A stretch of DNA of 64,000 bases, taken from positions 3,100,001-3,164,000 of the forward strand of contig NZ_CP047385.1 in the NCBI RefSeq assembly GCF_000807775.2, in the 5' to 3' direction. This stretch comes from Pandoraea fibrosis (GTDB lineage Bacteria; Pseudomonadota; Gammaproteobacteria; Burkholderiales; Burkholderiaceae). The notes beneath the pieces are model-generated. The model was not told where the DNA came from and searched no databases. It saw only the letters and a program-made list of their open reading frames with translations. Shown here one piece after another: positions 10,339 to 21,188 of this stretch (positions are counted from its first letter, which is position 1; the number at the start of each line of letters is the position of its first letter). Made by a program: the position numbers and the translations under genes.

Positions 10339-11166
10339 TTAACGCCAGATCTGCCACCAGGACTTCTTGTCGCTGCCGTCGCCGTCGATGCGACGGCCAA
10401 CCGTCAGGTAGCCACTCTTCGGGTAAGTCTTTTCCATCACACGGCGGGCGTCGTCACGCAGTTCGGTCATGCCGAGTTTGTCGTAAGACTTGATCATGAT
10501 GCCGAGTGCGTCTTCCAGCGCCGGCGCCTGATCGTAGTCCTGCAGTGCGGTTTGCGCGCGATTCACCGCGGCAAGATAGGCACCACGGCGATAGTAGTAC
10601 TCGGCAGCGTGCACTTCGTGAGCGGCCATGGCGTTGACGGCATAGCGCATGCGCAGAGCGGCGTCGTTCGCGTATTTGCTGCTCGGGTAGTGTTCGACCA
10701 GATACTTGAAGCTGTCGTAAGCGGCGCGCAGTGCCTTCGGATCGCGTTCGCTCAGATCCTGGCCCGAGAAGCGGCCGAACAGACCCAGATCGTCGTTGAA
10801 GTTGATCAGTCCCTTGAGGTAATAGGCGTAATCGATCGACGGGCTGTCCGGATGCAACCGGATGAAGCGATCAACGGCGGCGAGTGCTTGCGCCGGCTCA
10901 TTGTCCTTGTAATAGGCGTAGGCCGTATTGATCTGCGCTTGCTGCGAGTGCGGGCCGAACGGGTCGCGCCCTTCGAGCAACTCGTAGTATTTGGCGGCCT
11001 TGGTGTAGTCGCCGCTATCGAAGCTGTCCTTGGCTTCCGAGTATAATTTGTTCGTCGACCAGCTGGCCGTTTCGTCGACTTTCTCCGGCAGAATGCCGCA
11101 GGCGGCCACACCGCCGACCACGAAAGCGGCCAGCGTCAGATGTTTGACAAGTTTCAGGGCTTGCAT
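10339..11166 (-). CDS. bamD: Outer membrane assembly lipoprotein BamD
   Basis: BamD (ComL) is the essential lipoprotein of the BAM complex that inserts beta-barrel proteins in the outer membrane. The N-terminus is hydrophobic and ends in a lipobox (GVAAC), so the mature protein is lipid-anchored. TPR-type helices cover most of the rest (NKLYSEAKDSFDSGDYTKAAKYYELL; AQINTAYAYYKDNEPAQALAAVDRFIRLHP). I place the start at ATG 11166 (MQALKL); GTG 11181 would add five residues. The gene is divergent from rluD with only about 20 nt between starts, an arrangement common in proteobacteria. Confidence 0.95.
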   Translation of the reverse strand: MQALKLVKHLTLAAFVVGGVAACGILPEKVDETASWSTNKLYSEAKDSFDSGDYTKAAKYYELLEGRDPFGPHSQQAQINTAYAYYKDNEPAQALAAVDRFIRLHPDSPSIDYAYYLKGLINFNDDLGLFGRFSGQDLSERDPKALRAAYDSFKYLVEHYPSSKYANDAALRMRYAVNAMAAHEVHAAEYYYRRGAYLAAVNRAQTALQDYDQAPALEDALGIMIKSYDKLGMTELRDDARRVMEKTYPKSGYLTVGRRIDGDGSDKKSWWQIWR

Positions 11167-11187
11167 GCTCGTTAGCTTCACTTCTCG

Positions 11188-12348
11188 ATGACCCGTTCAA
11201 TTCTGCCGGATTATAGCGTAACCGCCTCATTTGCCACGGAAAATGCGGAGGATTCGTCTGATGACGACCTCGACTCGCTTCCGGAGGCTTTCCCGAGCGC
11301 TTCCCACAGCCCGATTTCCGGGGTGTCTTTAACCGACCCTGCCTTGTCTGACGTGGGGGGCGCGAATGCGCCGCTCAGCGCGACGCTCCCCGACGCCCTT
11401 GCAGGAGAACGCCTCGACAAGGCGCTCGCGCAATGCTTTCCCGAATATTCCCGCAGTCGTTTGCAGGCCTGGGTCGAAGATGGCCGCGTCACGCTTGACG
11501 GCGAAACGGCCAAGGTTCGTCAAAAGGTGGCGGGCGGTGAGGTGGTCCTCATCACGCCGGCAGCGCTGCCCGAGCAACTCGCGTTCGCACCCGAGCCGGT
11601 GCCGCTCGACGCGATTTATGAGGACGCCACGCTCGCTGTCTTCAATAAACCGGCCGGTCTGGTCGTGCACCCGGCCGCAGGCAACTGGTCTGGGACATTG
11701 CTCAACGGTCTGCTGCATCGCTATGGACAGGCGGCTGCCGACTTGCCGCGCGCGGGCATTGTTCATCGACTGGACAAGGAGACGTCGGGCCTGATGGTCG
11801 TGGCGCGCACGCTGATTGCGCAGACCGATCTGGTGCGCCAGTTGCAGGCACGTACCGTCAAGCGGCACTACGCAGCGCTCGTGTGGGGACGCCCTCCGCA
11901 GCGTACCGTCGTGGACGCCCCCATCGGCCGCGATCCGCGTGAGCGTACGCGCATGGCGGTGGTGCCCGGGCAGGGTGGCAAACCGGCACGCACGCGCGTG
12001 GTCACCGTCGCCAGCGCGGAATGGGACGGTTCCCCAGTGTCTTTGGTCCTTTGCTCGCTGGATACGGGGCGCACGCACCAGATTCGCGTGCATCTTTCGC
12101 ATCTCGGTCACTCGTTGCTGGGGGACCCGCTCTATAAACCCCGTCACAAGCGTCCGGCGTTGCCGGGCGATTTCGCGCGCCAGGCGTTGCACGCCTGGCG
12201 GCTGGGGTTGATCCATCCCGAAGACGGCCGTTCCATGCACTGGCAAGCCCCCTTGCCTGACGACATGCGCGTCCTCATGACCGCCATCGGGCTCGACTTC
12301 GATTTCACTACGCTCCCAGACTCGTTAGATGACTTCTTCCCCGCCTGA
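11188..12348 (+). CDS. rluD: 23S rRNA pseudouridine synthase RluD
   Basis: RluD makes pseudouridines in helix 69 of 23S rRNA. The 386-residue protein has an S4 RNA-binding domain at about 72-130 ([20 protein letters not shown]) and a catalytic domain with [10 protein letters not shown], where D196 is the nucleophile. [10 protein letters not shown] marks the conserved C-terminal motif. An acidic N-terminal extension of about 65 residues is longer than in E. coli. The 3' end overlaps pgeF by 20 nt. Confidence 0.95.
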   Translation: MTRSILPDYSVTASFATENAEDSSDDDLDSLPEAFPSASHSPISGVSLTDPALSDVGGANAPLSATLPDALAGERLDKALAQCFPEYSRSRLQAWVEDGRVTLDGETAKVRQKVAGGEVVLITPAALPEQLAFAPEPVPLDAIYEDATLAVFNKPAGLVVHPAAGNWSGTLLNGLLHRYGQAAADLPRAGIVHRLDKETSGLMVVARTLIAQTDLVRQLQARTVKRHYAALVWGRPPQRTVVDAPIGRDPRERTRMAVVPGQGGKPARTRVVTVASAEWDGSPVSLVLCSLDTGRTHQIRVHLSHLGHSLLGDPLYKPRHKRPALPGDFARQALHAWRLGLIHPEDGRSMHWQAPLPDDMRVLMTAIGLDFDFTTLPDSLDDFFPA

Positions 12349-13150
12349 GCAAGACGCGATGCCCGCCGATTGGATCGTGCCGGACTGGCCCGCGCCGACG
12401 AACGTTCGTGCCGTGTTCACGACGCGTGCGGGCGGCGTGAGTCAGGGGCCGCAAGCGACGTTCAATCTCGGTTACAAGGCAGACGACGATCCTGGCGCAG
12501 TACGCACCAACCGTGCGTTGCTTGCCGCGCGCACCGGCGTGCCGTCGGCGTGGGTGGCGCAGGTTCATGGGCCCCGTGTGGTCGATGCGCAAGCCGCGCT
12601 CGATGCGGTGAATGCCGGCGATCCCCTGCAGGCCGATGCGAGCGTGACGAGCGCGGCGGCGCTGGCGAGCACCGTCATGGTGGCGGATTGCCTGCCGGTG
12701 TTGCTCTGCGATGCGCAGGGACGCGCCGTCGGTGCTGCACACGCTGGCTGGCGTGGCCTTTGTGCCGGCGTCATCGAGCAGACCGTGCAGGCATTGCGCG
12801 CACGCTTGCCGCAGGGCGGTGCGGACGCGCAGGTCATCGCATGGCTCGGCCCTTGCATTGGTCCGCAAACGTTTGAAGTGGGGCCGGAAGTGCGCGAGGC
12901 ATTTCTCGCTGCGGCGACGCCGGAAGAACGAGACGCGACAAGCGCTGCGTTCGTCCCGCATGGGGATGCCGTCGTTGGAAAGTCGTTGGCAGACCTGTGT
13001 GCGCTCGCCCGATTGCGGCTCGCCCGGGAAGGCGTGACGAGCGTGTCGGGCGGACAGTGGTGTACGGTCAGCGATCCGGCTCGCTTCTATTCTTATCGGC
13101 GCGATCGAACGACAGGCCGCATGGCGGCGCTGGTCTGGCGTACCGTGTGA
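12329..13150 (+). CDS. pgeF: Peptidoglycan editing factor PgeF (YfiH/laccase-domain protein)
   Basis: This 273-residue protein is of the YfiH family, also annotated as polyphenol oxidase. Zinc/copper ligand motifs are QVHG (H80), VADCLPVLL (C121) and AAHAGWRGL (H138). PgeF-type enzymes hydrolyse wrongly incorporated amino acids in peptidoglycan precursors. The start overlaps the end of rluD, implying translational coupling; the rluD-pgeF pair is widely conserved. Confidence 0.93.
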   Translation: MTSSPPEQDAMPADWIVPDWPAPTNVRAVFTTRAGGVSQGPQATFNLGYKADDDPGAVRTNRALLAARTGVPSAWVAQVHGPRVVDAQAALDAVNAGDPLQADASVTSAAALASTVMVADCLPVLLCDAQGRAVGAAHAGWRGLCAGVIEQTVQALRARLPQGGADAQVIAWLGPCIGPQTFEVGPEVREAFLAAATPEERDATSAAFVPHGDAVVGKSLADLCALARLRLAREGVTSVSGGQWCTVSDPARFYSYRRDRTTGRMAALVWRTV

Positions 13151-13188
13151 ACGGCGACACGGCTCGCGTCGTCTTGTGCCTGACGCAT

Positions 13189-13434
13189 TCAGTGCGGCTG
13201 TGTGGGAGATGAAGGCGGCGTGGGCTCGCGATCTGACGACGTGTCTGCCTGTGCCGATGCGTCATCGGGTCGCATGAGGCGTGCGCGTCGTATGCGGCTT
13301 CCCGCGATATACAGCCATAGCAATACAGGGGCCAGCCCGCCCGCGAGAAAGATGAAGAGCCCCAGCCAGACGGACGGCGCCGTGATGGCGACCATGGCAA
13401 TGACATAGAGCCAGCCGAGAATCACGATAAACAT
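13189..13434 (-). CDS. Small membrane protein of unknown function
   Basis: With a start at ATG 13434 (MFIVILGWLYV) the product has 81 residues: two hydrophobic helices (about 2-22 and 26-47), a basic stop-transfer sequence SRIRRAR and a polar Ser/Pro-rich tail. Longer in-frame starts add a sequence without membrane character. It resembles small inner-membrane proteins found in Burkholderiaceae. It is convergent with pgeF and divergent from phaC. Confidence 0.6.
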   Translation of the reverse strand: MFIVILGWLYVIAMVAITAPSVWLGLFIFLAGGLAPVLLWLYIAGSRIRRARLMRPDDASAQADTSSDREPTPPSSPTQPH

Positions 13435-13628
13435 CGGGGCAAACGCGCATTCAAAAAAGGGTGGGGCAACGGGACAATGCACTCAGGACGTTCGCCGCAA
13501 GCATTGACACACCTGCGCGCGCACGCAAGAATGCTTCACAGGCGGGGCGCATCGCTCATCAGGCGAAGCACGCCGCCGCGTTTCGGGCGCCGGCCCGTGA
13601 ACGCAACGGACGTGACACTCAGGCTATC

Positions 13629-15479
13629 ATGAATCGCGCCAGTGCCAACTTCGATCCGGCCTCGTTTGCCGCCTCGTTTGCCCAGCAGTTTCCCTCCGCT
13701 TCGCTCTCCGCTCAGGACATGTCGCAGTGGTTCAAGGCCGCCCAACAAATGTTCGGGGCTTTGCCTGGAACTGCTGGCCCGTCGTTCTCCGCTGCCAGTG
13801 GGGCAGCGAGCGCCGCGAATCCGTTCGCGGGACTTTTCGAGCTTTTCAGCAAGGCAGGTAGTCTGCCGCAACCGACACCGCTGCACGTCGATCCGACGCG
13901 TCTGAATGCGCTTCAGACGGAATACGCACGCGAATTTTCCGAACTTGTCGCCAGTTTTAATCAACCTGGTCTGGACGCAGCGCCCGCCTTGGGCGACCGG
14001 CGTTTTGCAGGGGATGGCTGGCGTAATCCGTTTTATGCGTTGCCCGCAGCGCTTTATCTGCTCAACGGGCGCTTCCTGATGCGCATGGCCGATCTGGTCG
14101 ATGCCGATGCCAAGACGCGCGAAAGGATTCGTTTTGCGGTCGAGCAATGGGTGGCGGCCAGTTCCCCGGCCAATTTCATTGCGACCAATCCCGATGCGCA
14201 GCAGCGCCTCGTGCAGACGCACGGCGATAGCCTGCTGGCCGGCATGCAGCATTTGCTCGTCGACATGGGCAAGGGCAAGGTGTCGCAGACCGACGAGGCA
14301 GCCTTTGAAGTCGGCCGCAATGTGGCGACGACCGAAGGCGCCGTGGTCTTCGAGAACGACCTGATCCAGCTCATCCAGTACAAGCCGCTCACGCCAACGG
14401 TGCACCAGCGCCCGTTGCTCGTCGTGCCGCCTTGCATCAACAAGTACTACATCCTCGATCTGCAACCCGAGAACTCGTTGATCCGCTATGCGGTGGAGCA
14501 GGGGCATACGGTGTTCGTCGTGTCGTGGCGCAACCCCGATGCATCGCTTGCTCACAAGACGTGGGACGACTACGTCGGTGAAGGGCCGATTGCCGCCATC
14601 GACGTGGTTCGCGAGATCAGTGGACAGCCGCAGATCAACGCGCTGGGATTTTGTGTCGGCGGAACGTTGCTCGCTGCCGCACTTGCCGTGTTGGCCGCGA
14701 AGGGGCAAAAGGGCAACAAGTCGCCGGTGGCGAGCGTGACCTTGCTCACGACGTTGCTGGATTTTTCCGATACCGGCGTGCTCGATGTCTTCGTCGACGA
14801 GCCGCATGTGCAGTTCCGCGAGCAGACGATCGGAGGCGGGCTGGGTCAGCCGCCGGGCCTGATGCGCGGTGTGGAACTGGCCAATACGTTCTCGTTCCTG
14901 CGGCCGAACGATCTGGTCTGGAATTATGTGGTCGACAGTTATTTGAAGGGCAACGCGCCCCAGCCGTTCGACCTGCTGTATTGGAACGGTGACGGCACCA
15001 ATCTGCCGGGGCCGATGTTCTGCTGGTATCTGAGGCATCTTTATTTGCAGAACGAACTGAAGCAGCCCGGTGTGGTGCAGACGTGCGGCGTGCCTGTGGA
15101 TCTGGGGAGCATCGACGCCCCGGCCTACGTGTTCGGTTCGCGCGAAGATCACATCGTGCCGTGGACTTCTGCCTTCCGTTCGCTGCCGCTGTTGGGGGGG
15201 GAGCGTCGCTTCGTGCTGGGCGCGTCCGGTCACATTGCCGGGGTGGTCAACCCGCCGGCGAAAAAGAAGCGCAGCTACTGGCGCAACGACGACATCGGTG
15301 TCGACTCGAGCGACTGGCTCGCCGGTGCGACGGAGCACCCCGGCAGTTGGTGGAGCGACTGGAGCGAGTGGCTGGCGAACTACGCGGGAAAACGCGTCAA
15401 ACCGCCAAAAGCGTATGGTAATGTTGCTTATGCACCTATCGAACCTGCGCCCGGCCGCTATGTAAAGGCCAAGGCCTGA
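13629..15479 (+). CDS. phaC: Class I poly(3-hydroxyalkanoate) synthase PhaC
   Basis: PhaC polymerises (R)-3-hydroxyacyl-CoA into PHA granules. With a start at ATG 13629 ([13 protein letters not shown]) the protein has 616 residues; the open frame extends 56 codons further upstream but that part is unlike the family. The lipase-like box GFCVGGT places the catalytic Cys at 342, with Asp507 (REDHIVPW) and His535 ([11 protein letters not shown]) completing the triad. The C-terminal half carries the usual WRNPD and [10 protein letters not shown] segments. It is first in a phaC-phaA-phaB-phaR cluster. Confidence 0.96.
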   Translation: MNRASANFDPASFAASFAQQFPSASLSAQDMSQWFKAAQQMFGALPGTAGPSFSAASGAASAANPFAGLFELFSKAGSLPQPTPLHVDPTRLNALQTEYAREFSELVASFNQPGLDAAPALGDRRFAGDGWRNPFYALPAALYLLNGRFLMRMADLVDADAKTRERIRFAVEQWVAASSPANFIATNPDAQQRLVQTHGDSLLAGMQHLLVDMGKGKVSQTDEAAFEVGRNVATTEGAVVFENDLIQLIQYKPLTPTVHQRPLLVVPPCINKYYILDLQPENSLIRYAVEQGHTVFVVSWRNPDASLAHKTWDDYVGEGPIAAIDVVREISGQPQINALGFCVGGTLLAAALAVLAAKGQKGNKSPVASVTLLTTLLDFSDTGVLDVFVDEPHVQFREQTIGGGLGQPPGLMRGVELANTFSFLRPNDLVWNYVVDSYLKGNAPQPFDLLYWNGDGTNLPGPMFCWYLRHLYLQNELKQPGVVQTCGVPVDLGSIDAPAYVFGSREDHIVPWTSAFRSLPLLGGERRFVLGASGHIAGVVNPPAKKKRSYWRNDDIGVDSSDWLAGATEHPGSWWSDWSEWLANYAGKRVKPPKAYGNVAYAPIEPAPGRYVKAKA

Positions 15480-15540
15480 GCGGGCGGCAACTCAAGGGCA
15501 TCCCCCCTGGTTCGATTCATTTGAAAACGAGGAAAGAGAC

Positions 15541-16722
15541 ATGACGGATATCGTGATTGTGTCGGCTGCGCGCACCGCAGTCGGTAAATTTGGGGGCTCG
15601 ATTGCCAAGGTGGCCGCGCCGGATCTTGGGGCCATCGTGATCGACGAAGTTCTCAAGCGTGCGAAGCTCAAGGGCGAGGACATCAGCGAAGTCATCATGG
15701 GGCAGGTGCTCACGGCGGGGTCGGGTCAGAACGTGGCGCGTCAGGCATCGATCAAGGCGGGGTTGCCCGCCATGGTGCCGGCCATGACCATCAACAAGGT
15801 ATGCGGCTCGGGACTGAAAGCCGTGATGCTCGCCGCCAACGCGATCACCGCAGGCGACGCCGACATCGTGGTGGCGGGTGGTCAGGAGAACATGAGCGCG
15901 TCGCCGCATGTGCTGCCGGGGTCGCGCGATGGCTTCCGCATGGGCGACGCCAAGCTGATCGACACGATGATCGTCGATGGCCTGTGGGATGTGTACAACC
16001 AGTACCACATGGGTATCACGGCCGAGAACGTCGCCAAGGAATATGGCATCACCCGCGAAATGCAGGACGCTTTTGCCGCTGCATCGCAGAACAAGGCGGA
16101 AGCTGCGCAGAAGGCCGGGCGTTTCGACGCTGAAATCGTGCCGGTCACGATTCCCCAGCGCAAGGGCGACCCGGTCGTTTTCAAGACCGACGAATTCGTG
16201 CGCCATGGTGTGACGGCCGAGTCGCTTGCCGGCTTGAAGCCGGCGTTTGCGAAGGACGGCACCGTGACGGCCGCCAACGCCTCGGGCATCAACGATGGCG
16301 CCGCAGCGGTGGTGGTCATGACGGCCAAGCGTGCCGAGCAACTGGGGCTTACGCCGCTCGCGCGCATCGTGGCATATGCCAACGCGGGCGTGGATCCGTC
16401 GGTGATGGGGATCGGTCCGGTGCCGGCCTCGCAGCGTTGTCTGGCCCGTGCCGGCTGGAAGGCGAGCGATCTCGATCTGATGGAAATCAACGAAGCGTTT
16501 GCCGCGCAGGCGCTGGCCGTGAACAAGCAGATGGGCTGGGACACCTCGAAGATCAACGTGAACGGTGGTGCGATTGCCATCGGTCACCCGATCGGGGCGT
16601 CGGGCTGCCGTATTCTCGTGACGCTGCTGCACGAAATGGCGCGTCGCGATGCCCGTCGCGGTCTGGCCTCGCTGTGTATTGGCGGCGGCATGGGCGTGGC
16701 GCTGGCGGTCGAGCGCGTCTGA
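15541..16722 (+). CDS. phaA: Acetyl-CoA C-acetyltransferase (beta-ketothiolase) PhaA
   Basis: This enzyme condenses two acetyl-CoA into acetoacetyl-CoA, the first step of PHB synthesis. The 393-residue protein has the acyl-enzyme Cys at 88 ([11 protein letters not shown]), NEAFAAQA, the His motif [14 protein letters not shown] and the second Cys motif SLCIGGGMG, so all thiolase residues are intact. GAGGAAAG precedes the ATG. It lies 61 nt after phaC. Confidence 0.95.
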   Translation: MTDIVIVSAARTAVGKFGGSIAKVAAPDLGAIVIDEVLKRAKLKGEDISEVIMGQVLTAGSGQNVARQASIKAGLPAMVPAMTINKVCGSGLKAVMLAANAITAGDADIVVAGGQENMSASPHVLPGSRDGFRMGDAKLIDTMIVDGLWDVYNQYHMGITAENVAKEYGITREMQDAFAAASQNKAEAAQKAGRFDAEIVPVTIPQRKGDPVVFKTDEFVRHGVTAESLAGLKPAFAKDGTVTAANASGINDGAAAVVVMTAKRAEQLGLTPLARIVAYANAGVDPSVMGIGPVPASQRCLARAGWKASDLDLMEINEAFAAQALAVNKQMGWDTSKINVNGGAIAIGHPIGASGCRILVTLLHEMARRDARRGLASLCIGGGMGVALAVERV

Positions 16723-16913
16723 CGGCACGGCTGTGCCCGAATCGCTGTCGAAAAAAGGATCGAATCGGCATCGCCTGTGCGTGCAATGCGCACGGGTTCA
16801 TGCCGGGGTAGTCAGGAGACGAAAGGGACGCGCGGGAACGCGCGGCCTGCGCGTCGGTCAATTGGCAGTCGCAACAGGCGGCAGATTTGCCGTTATTTAG
16901 GGGGAAGCGTTCC

Positions 16914-17654
16914 ATGACTCAACGCATTGCATATGTGACAGGCGGGATGGGCGGTATCGGTACGTCCATTTGCCAGCGGCTGTACAAGGATGGTTTCCGG
17001 GTCGTGGCAGGGTGCGGTCCGAATTCGCCGCGCCGCGTGAAGTGGCTGGAAGACCAAAAGGCGTTGGGTTTCGATTTCGTCGCATCCGAAGGCAATGTCG
17101 GCGACTGGGAATCGACCCGGGCGGCGTTCGACAAGGTGAAAGCCGAAGTCGGCGAAGTCGACGTGCTGGTGAACAACGCGGGCATTACGCGCGATATCGT
17201 CTTTCGCAAGATGACGCGCGAGGATTGGGATGCCGTTATCGACACCAACCTGACGAGCCTGTTCAACGTCACCAAGCAGGTGATCGAAGGCATGTGTGAG
17301 CGCGGCTGGGGCCGCATCATCAACATTTCGTCGGTCAACGGACAGAAGGGCCAGTTCGGTCAGACGAATTACTCGACAGCCAAGGCCGGCATTCATGGCT
17401 TCACGATGGCGTTGGCGCAGGAAGTCGCGACCAAGGGCGTGACGGTCAACACCGTGTCGCCGGGCTATATCGGCACGGACATGGTGCGCTCGATCCGTCA
17501 GGACGTGCTCGACAAGATCGTGGCGACGATTCCCGTCAAGCGTCTGGGCGAGCCGGGCGAGATCGGTTCCATCGTGGCATGGCTGGCATCGGAAGATTCG
17601 GGCTTTTCGACGGGCGCGGACTTCTCGCTGAACGGCGGCCTGCACATGGGCTGA
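16914..17654 (+). CDS. phaB: Acetoacetyl-CoA reductase PhaB
   Basis: This short-chain dehydrogenase reduces acetoacetyl-CoA to (R)-3-hydroxybutyryl-CoA with NADPH. The 246-residue protein shows the Rossmann motif VTGGMGGIG (8-16), NNAG, and the catalytic Y153/K157 (YSTAKAG). The true start is ATG 16914 (MTQRIAYVTGG), which has GGGGGAAG just upstream. It directly follows phaA in the PHA cluster. Confidence 0.95.
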   Translation: MTQRIAYVTGGMGGIGTSICQRLYKDGFRVVAGCGPNSPRRVKWLEDQKALGFDFVASEGNVGDWESTRAAFDKVKAEVGEVDVLVNNAGITRDIVFRKMTREDWDAVIDTNLTSLFNVTKQVIEGMCERGWGRIINISSVNGQKGQFGQTNYSTAKAGIHGFTMALAQEVATKGVTVNTVSPGYIGTDMVRSIRQDVLDKIVATIPVKRLGEPGEIGSIVAWLASEDSGFSTGADFSLNGGLHMG

Positions 17655-17766
17655 GCGGTCACGGGGCGGGCGCAGTTGCGGGCCGACGTATGCCGCTGCG
17701 CTCCGTTGCGGGTTAGGGCTTTGCCGCATAGCAGCAAACGTCCTAGAATCGATAATATGTGACTAA

Positions 17767-17785
17767 CCCCGACCGTCGGTCGGGG
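17767..17785 (+). promoter_or_regulatory. Perfect hairpin in the phaR leader
   Basis: CCCCGACC, GTC, GGTCGGGG form a perfect 8-bp stem-loop ending 31 nt before the phaR start codon. No T tract follows, so an operator or mRNA structure is more likely than a terminator. Confidence 0.5.
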
Positions 17786-17816
17786 AAGTCCTTCATAAAT
17801 GCAGGAAACCCACCGC

Positions 17817-18404
17817 ATGACCGCGAGCAAGAAGACTGACGAACGCCTGATCAAAAAGTATCCGAACCGGCGTCTGTACGATACCCAAACCAGTACGTAC
17901 ATCACCCTTGCCGATGTGAAGCAATTGGTGCTCGAGACCGAGGAGTTCAAGGTCGTCGACGCCAAGACGGGCGAGGACCTGACCCGCAGCATCTTGCTGC
18001 AGATCATTCTGGAAGAAGAGACCGGCGGCGTGCCGATGTTCTCGAGCGCCATGCTGTCCCAGATCATTCGCTTCTACGGCCACGCGCTGCAGGGGATGAT
18101 GGGCACGTATCTCGAGAAGAATATCCAGACTTTCATCGAAATTCAGAACAAGCTGGCCGATCAGTCGAAGGGCATCTATGAGGGCGCAGCCTTCAATCCG
18201 GACGTCTGGGCGCAATTCATGAACATGCAGGCGCCGATGATGCAGGGCATGATGACCAACTACATCGAGCAGTCGAAGAACCTGTTTGTGCAGATGCAAG
18301 AGCAGATGCAAAGCCAGGCGAAGAACATGTTCAGTACGTTCCCGTTCCCCGGCACGCCGGGGGCGCCCGGTGCACCGGGCAAGGACCCGAACAAGAAGCC
18401 CTGA
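17817..18404 (+). CDS. phaR: Polyhydroxyalkanoate synthesis repressor PhaR
   Basis: PhaR binds PHA granules and DNA and represses phasin genes and its own gene. The N-terminal DNA-binding domain (ERLIKKYPNRRLYDTQTSTY) is followed by the PHB-accumulation regulatory domain (GGVPMFSSAMLSQIIRFYGHA). A Met/Gln-rich helix and a flexible Gly/Pro/Ala tail end the protein. ATG 17817 is preferred, with AGGAAA upstream; ATG 17799 would add six residues. It sits at the end of the PHA cluster with its own leader. Confidence 0.95.
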   Translation: MTASKKTDERLIKKYPNRRLYDTQTSTYITLADVKQLVLETEEFKVVDAKTGEDLTRSILLQIILEEETGGVPMFSSAMLSQIIRFYGHALQGMMGTYLEKNIQTFIEIQNKLADQSKGIYEGAAFNPDVWAQFMNMQAPMMQGMMTNYIEQSKNLFVQMQEQMQSQAKNMFSTFPFPGTPGAPGAPGKDPNKKP

Positions 18405-18416
18405 GCGCGTTGTCAA

Positions 18417-18450
18417 CGTTGCGATGTGGCACGGGGCGCACATCGCAACG
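18417..18450 (+). terminator. Long hairpin after phaR
   Basis: CGTTGCGATGTG (18417-18428) and CACATCGCAACG (18439-18450) form a perfect 12-bp stem with a 10-nt loop, 13 nt after the phaR stop. The following bases are not T-rich, so termination may need Rho, or the hairpin may protect the 3' end. Confidence 0.55.
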
Positions 18451-18667
18451 ATAGTTGGAACGTACCGCGGACGAACAAGGTAAAATACGCGGTTCTTCGC
18501 CGCAGGCCAGGTCTTGCGGCGGTTTCGGCGGCAAGCGGAGTTGCGCGTTTGCGGGCGTTGCGTTGGCAATGCCGGTAACGCAAAGGGAATGGCTGAGGCC
18601 CTTCCGGTCTTTCCGTTCATTTGCCGCTCGATCGTCACACGTATTTACTAGATCAGGATTTCGCCCC

Positions 18668-20035
18668 ATGTCCCGCCCATCGCCCGCCGGCACCCCCAAA
18701 GTCGGCTTCGTTTCGCTCGGCTGCCCCAAGGCTTTGGTCGACTCCGAGCAGATCCTGACCCAACTGCGCGCAGAAGGCTACGCCATCTCCGGCACCTATG
18801 ACGGTGCCGACCTCGTCGTGGTCAACACCTGCGGCTTTATCGACGACGCAGTGCAGGAAAGCCTCGACGCCATTGGCGAAGCGCTGGCCGAAAACGGCAA
18901 GGTGATCGTCACCGGTTGTCTGGGCGCCAAGAAAGACGCCGCCGGTCAGGACATCGTGAGCGCCGTGCACCCGAAGGTACTGGCGGTCACCGGTCCTCAC
19001 GCCGTGGGTGAAGTGATGAGCGCAGTGCACCTGCACTTGCCCAAGCCGCACGATCCGTTCGCGGATCTCGTGCCGCCGGCTGGCATCAAGCTCACGCCGC
19101 GCCACTACGCGTATCTGAAAATCTCCGAAGGCTGCAATCATCGCTGCACGTTCTGCATCATCCCGTCGATGCGTGGCGATCTCGATTCGCGCCCCGTCGC
19201 CGAAGTGATGCTCGAGGCCGAGAATCTCTTCAAGGCCGGCGTGAAGGAGTTGCTGGTGATTTCGCAAGACACCAGTGCGTATGGCGTGGACGTGAAGTAC
19301 CGCACCGGTTTCTGGGCCGGTCGTCCGCTCAAGACCCGCATGACCGAACTGGTCACGGCGTTGGGGGAGTTGGCCAGGCAATACGGCGCATGGGTGCGGC
19401 TGCACTATGTGTATCCGTACCCGCACGTCGACGAGATCATCCCACTGATGGCGCAAGGCCACATCCTTCCGTATCTCGACGTGCCGCTGCAACACGCCCA
19501 TCCCGATGTCCTCAAGCGCATGAAGCGTCCGGCCTCGGGCGAGAAGAATCTCGAGCGCATTCAGGCATGGCGCAAGATGTGCCCGGATCTGACGATTCGC
19601 AGCACGTTCATTGCAGGCTTCCCGGGCGAGACGGAAGCTGAATTCGAATATCTGTTGGACTTCCTGCGCGAAGCCGAACTGGACCGCGTGGGTTGCTTTG
19701 CCTATTCGCCGGTCGAGGGGGCAAAAGCCAACGAACTGCCGGGTGCCTTGCCCGATGAAGTTCGCGAAGAACGACGCGCACGCTTCATGGAAGTGGCGGA
19801 AGAGATTTCGGCGGCGCGTCAGCAGCGCAAGGTCGGCACCACGATTCAGGTGATTGTGGACGAGATCAATCAGGATGGCGGCGTGGCCCGCTCGGCCGCC
19901 GACGCCCCGGAAATCGACGGCCTCGTGTACATCGAGCCCACACCGAAGGCCGCCAAGTCGTTGAAGGTCGGCGAGTTCGTGACGGTGACAGTGACCGGTG
20001 CCGATGGTCACGATCTGTGGGGTGAGGTGGTCTGA
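18668..20035 (+). CDS. rimO: Ribosomal protein S12 methylthiotransferase RimO
   Basis: RimO adds a methylthio group to an aspartate of ribosomal protein S12 by radical SAM chemistry. With start ATG 18668 ([21 protein letters not shown]) it has 455 residues. The N-terminal UPF0004 domain carries Cys in [18 protein letters not shown] and VTGCLG. The radical SAM motif [10 protein letters not shown] gives C156, C160 and C163, and a TRAM domain forms the last 70 residues. The open frame extends upstream but without family features. Its stop codon overlaps the next ATG (TGATG). Confidence 0.96.
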   Translation: MSRPSPAGTPKVGFVSLGCPKALVDSEQILTQLRAEGYAISGTYDGADLVVVNTCGFIDDAVQESLDAIGEALAENGKVIVTGCLGAKKDAAGQDIVSAVHPKVLAVTGPHAVGEVMSAVHLHLPKPHDPFADLVPPAGIKLTPRHYAYLKISEGCNHRCTFCIIPSMRGDLDSRPVAEVMLEAENLFKAGVKELLVISQDTSAYGVDVKYRTGFWAGRPLKTRMTELVTALGELARQYGAWVRLHYVYPYPHVDEIIPLMAQGHILPYLDVPLQHAHPDVLKRMKRPASGEKNLERIQAWRKMCPDLTIRSTFIAGFPGETEAEFEYLLDFLREAELDRVGCFAYSPVEGAKANELPGALPDEVREERRARFMEVAEEISAARQQRKVGTTIQVIVDEINQDGGVARSAADAPEIDGLVYIEPTPKAAKSLKVGEFVTVTVTGADGHDLWGEVV

Positions 20036-20970
20036 TGTCGCAAGCGCATTTGCCCGTTCCGCAGGTGCTCGCCATGGGCGAAGCCATGGTCGAGTTCAAC
20101 CAGTCGCCCATGGATCCCCGCCAGTACTTGCAGGGCTTCGGTGGCGATACGTCCAATTTCGTCATTGCTGCACGCCGTCAGGGCGTGAGCACGGGGTTCG
20201 TGAGCGCTGTCGGCGACGATCTCTTCGGCCGCATGCTGCTTGATCTGTGGCGCGAAGAGGAAGTCGATACGCGTTACGTTCGCGTCGACGGGCAAGCGCC
20301 GACCGGCGTTTATTTCGTGTCCCACGACGAGAGCGGGCATCATTTCGATTACCTGCGCGCCGGTTCTGCCGCAAGTCGCTATCGTGCGCAGGATCTGCCG
20401 CAAGAGGCGCTGGCCAGTGCGTCGTTCCTGCATCTGTCCGGTATCAGTCTGGCGATCAGCGTGAACGCCTGCGACGCGGCGTTTGACGCCATGTCGAAGA
20501 TCCGCGCTGCCGGCGGCAAAGTGTCGTTCGATACCAATCTGCGCCTGAAGCTGTGGCCGTTGGCCCGCGCCCGCGCCACCATGCGTGAAGCGTTCAGCCT
20601 CACCGACGTCTGCCTGCCGAGCTGGGACGATGTCACAGCCGTCACCGGACTGGAAGATCGCGATGCCATCCTCGACGAACTTCTCTCCCACGGGGTGAAG
20701 GTCGTGGCGCTCAAGCTGGGCCGCGAGGGTTGCTACGTTGCCACGCCGCAGGAGCGTCGTATCGTGGCGCCATACCCGGTGCAGGCGATTGACGCCACCG
20801 GGGCGGGTGACTGCTTCGGCGGTGCATTCGTGGCGCGTCTGGCACTGGGCGACGATCCGTTTGCGGCCGCCCGTTACGCCAATGTGTGTGCGGCGTTGTC
20901 GACGACCGGATACGGGGCGGTGGCACCTGTGCCGCGTGCGGAGCAAGTGCTCCGGCAATTGGCCAGCTAA
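20035..20970 (+). CDS. PfkB-family sugar kinase, probable 2-dehydro-3-deoxygluconokinase
   Basis: This 311-residue cytoplasmic kinase has the PfkB signature DATGAGDCFGGAF (D253, catalytic D259) and the N-terminal GEAMVEFNQ and GGDTSNFVIAARR segments. These and YLRAGSAASR fit 2-keto-3-deoxygluconate kinases better than fructokinases or ribokinases. Substrate assignment is by resemblance only. The start codon overlaps the rimO stop, so the two are translated from one message although their roles are unrelated. Confidence 0.85.
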   Translation: MSQAHLPVPQVLAMGEAMVEFNQSPMDPRQYLQGFGGDTSNFVIAARRQGVSTGFVSAVGDDLFGRMLLDLWREEEVDTRYVRVDGQAPTGVYFVSHDESGHHFDYLRAGSAASRYRAQDLPQEALASASFLHLSGISLAISVNACDAAFDAMSKIRAAGGKVSFDTNLRLKLWPLARARATMREAFSLTDVCLPSWDDVTAVTGLEDRDAILDELLSHGVKVVALKLGREGCYVATPQERRIVAPYPVQAIDATGAGDCFGGAFVARLALGDDPFAAARYANVCAALSTTGYGAVAPVPRAEQVLRQLAS

Positions 20971-21188
20971 ACCGTTTGGCGCTCGCCAACGCATGACTTC
21001 ACGGGGCACGTCGTTGCCCCGGATTCCCTGCCGTTCCCGCCGTTTTCGCAAGCGATGGGGGGCGCACAACAGTGCCGCCGCCTGCGCAAGCGCTCCCATC
21101 GAAGTTTCCCTCCACTGAGCCTGCCATCGCGGTAACCCCCTCAGCGCTATATACTCGTTGCAAACGGATATCTACCTGGAGAAGAGAC

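Noticed and set aside
13536..15338. Minus-strand frame opposite phaC (600 codons)
   Set aside because: Antisense artefact; phaC has its full catalytic triad on the other strand.
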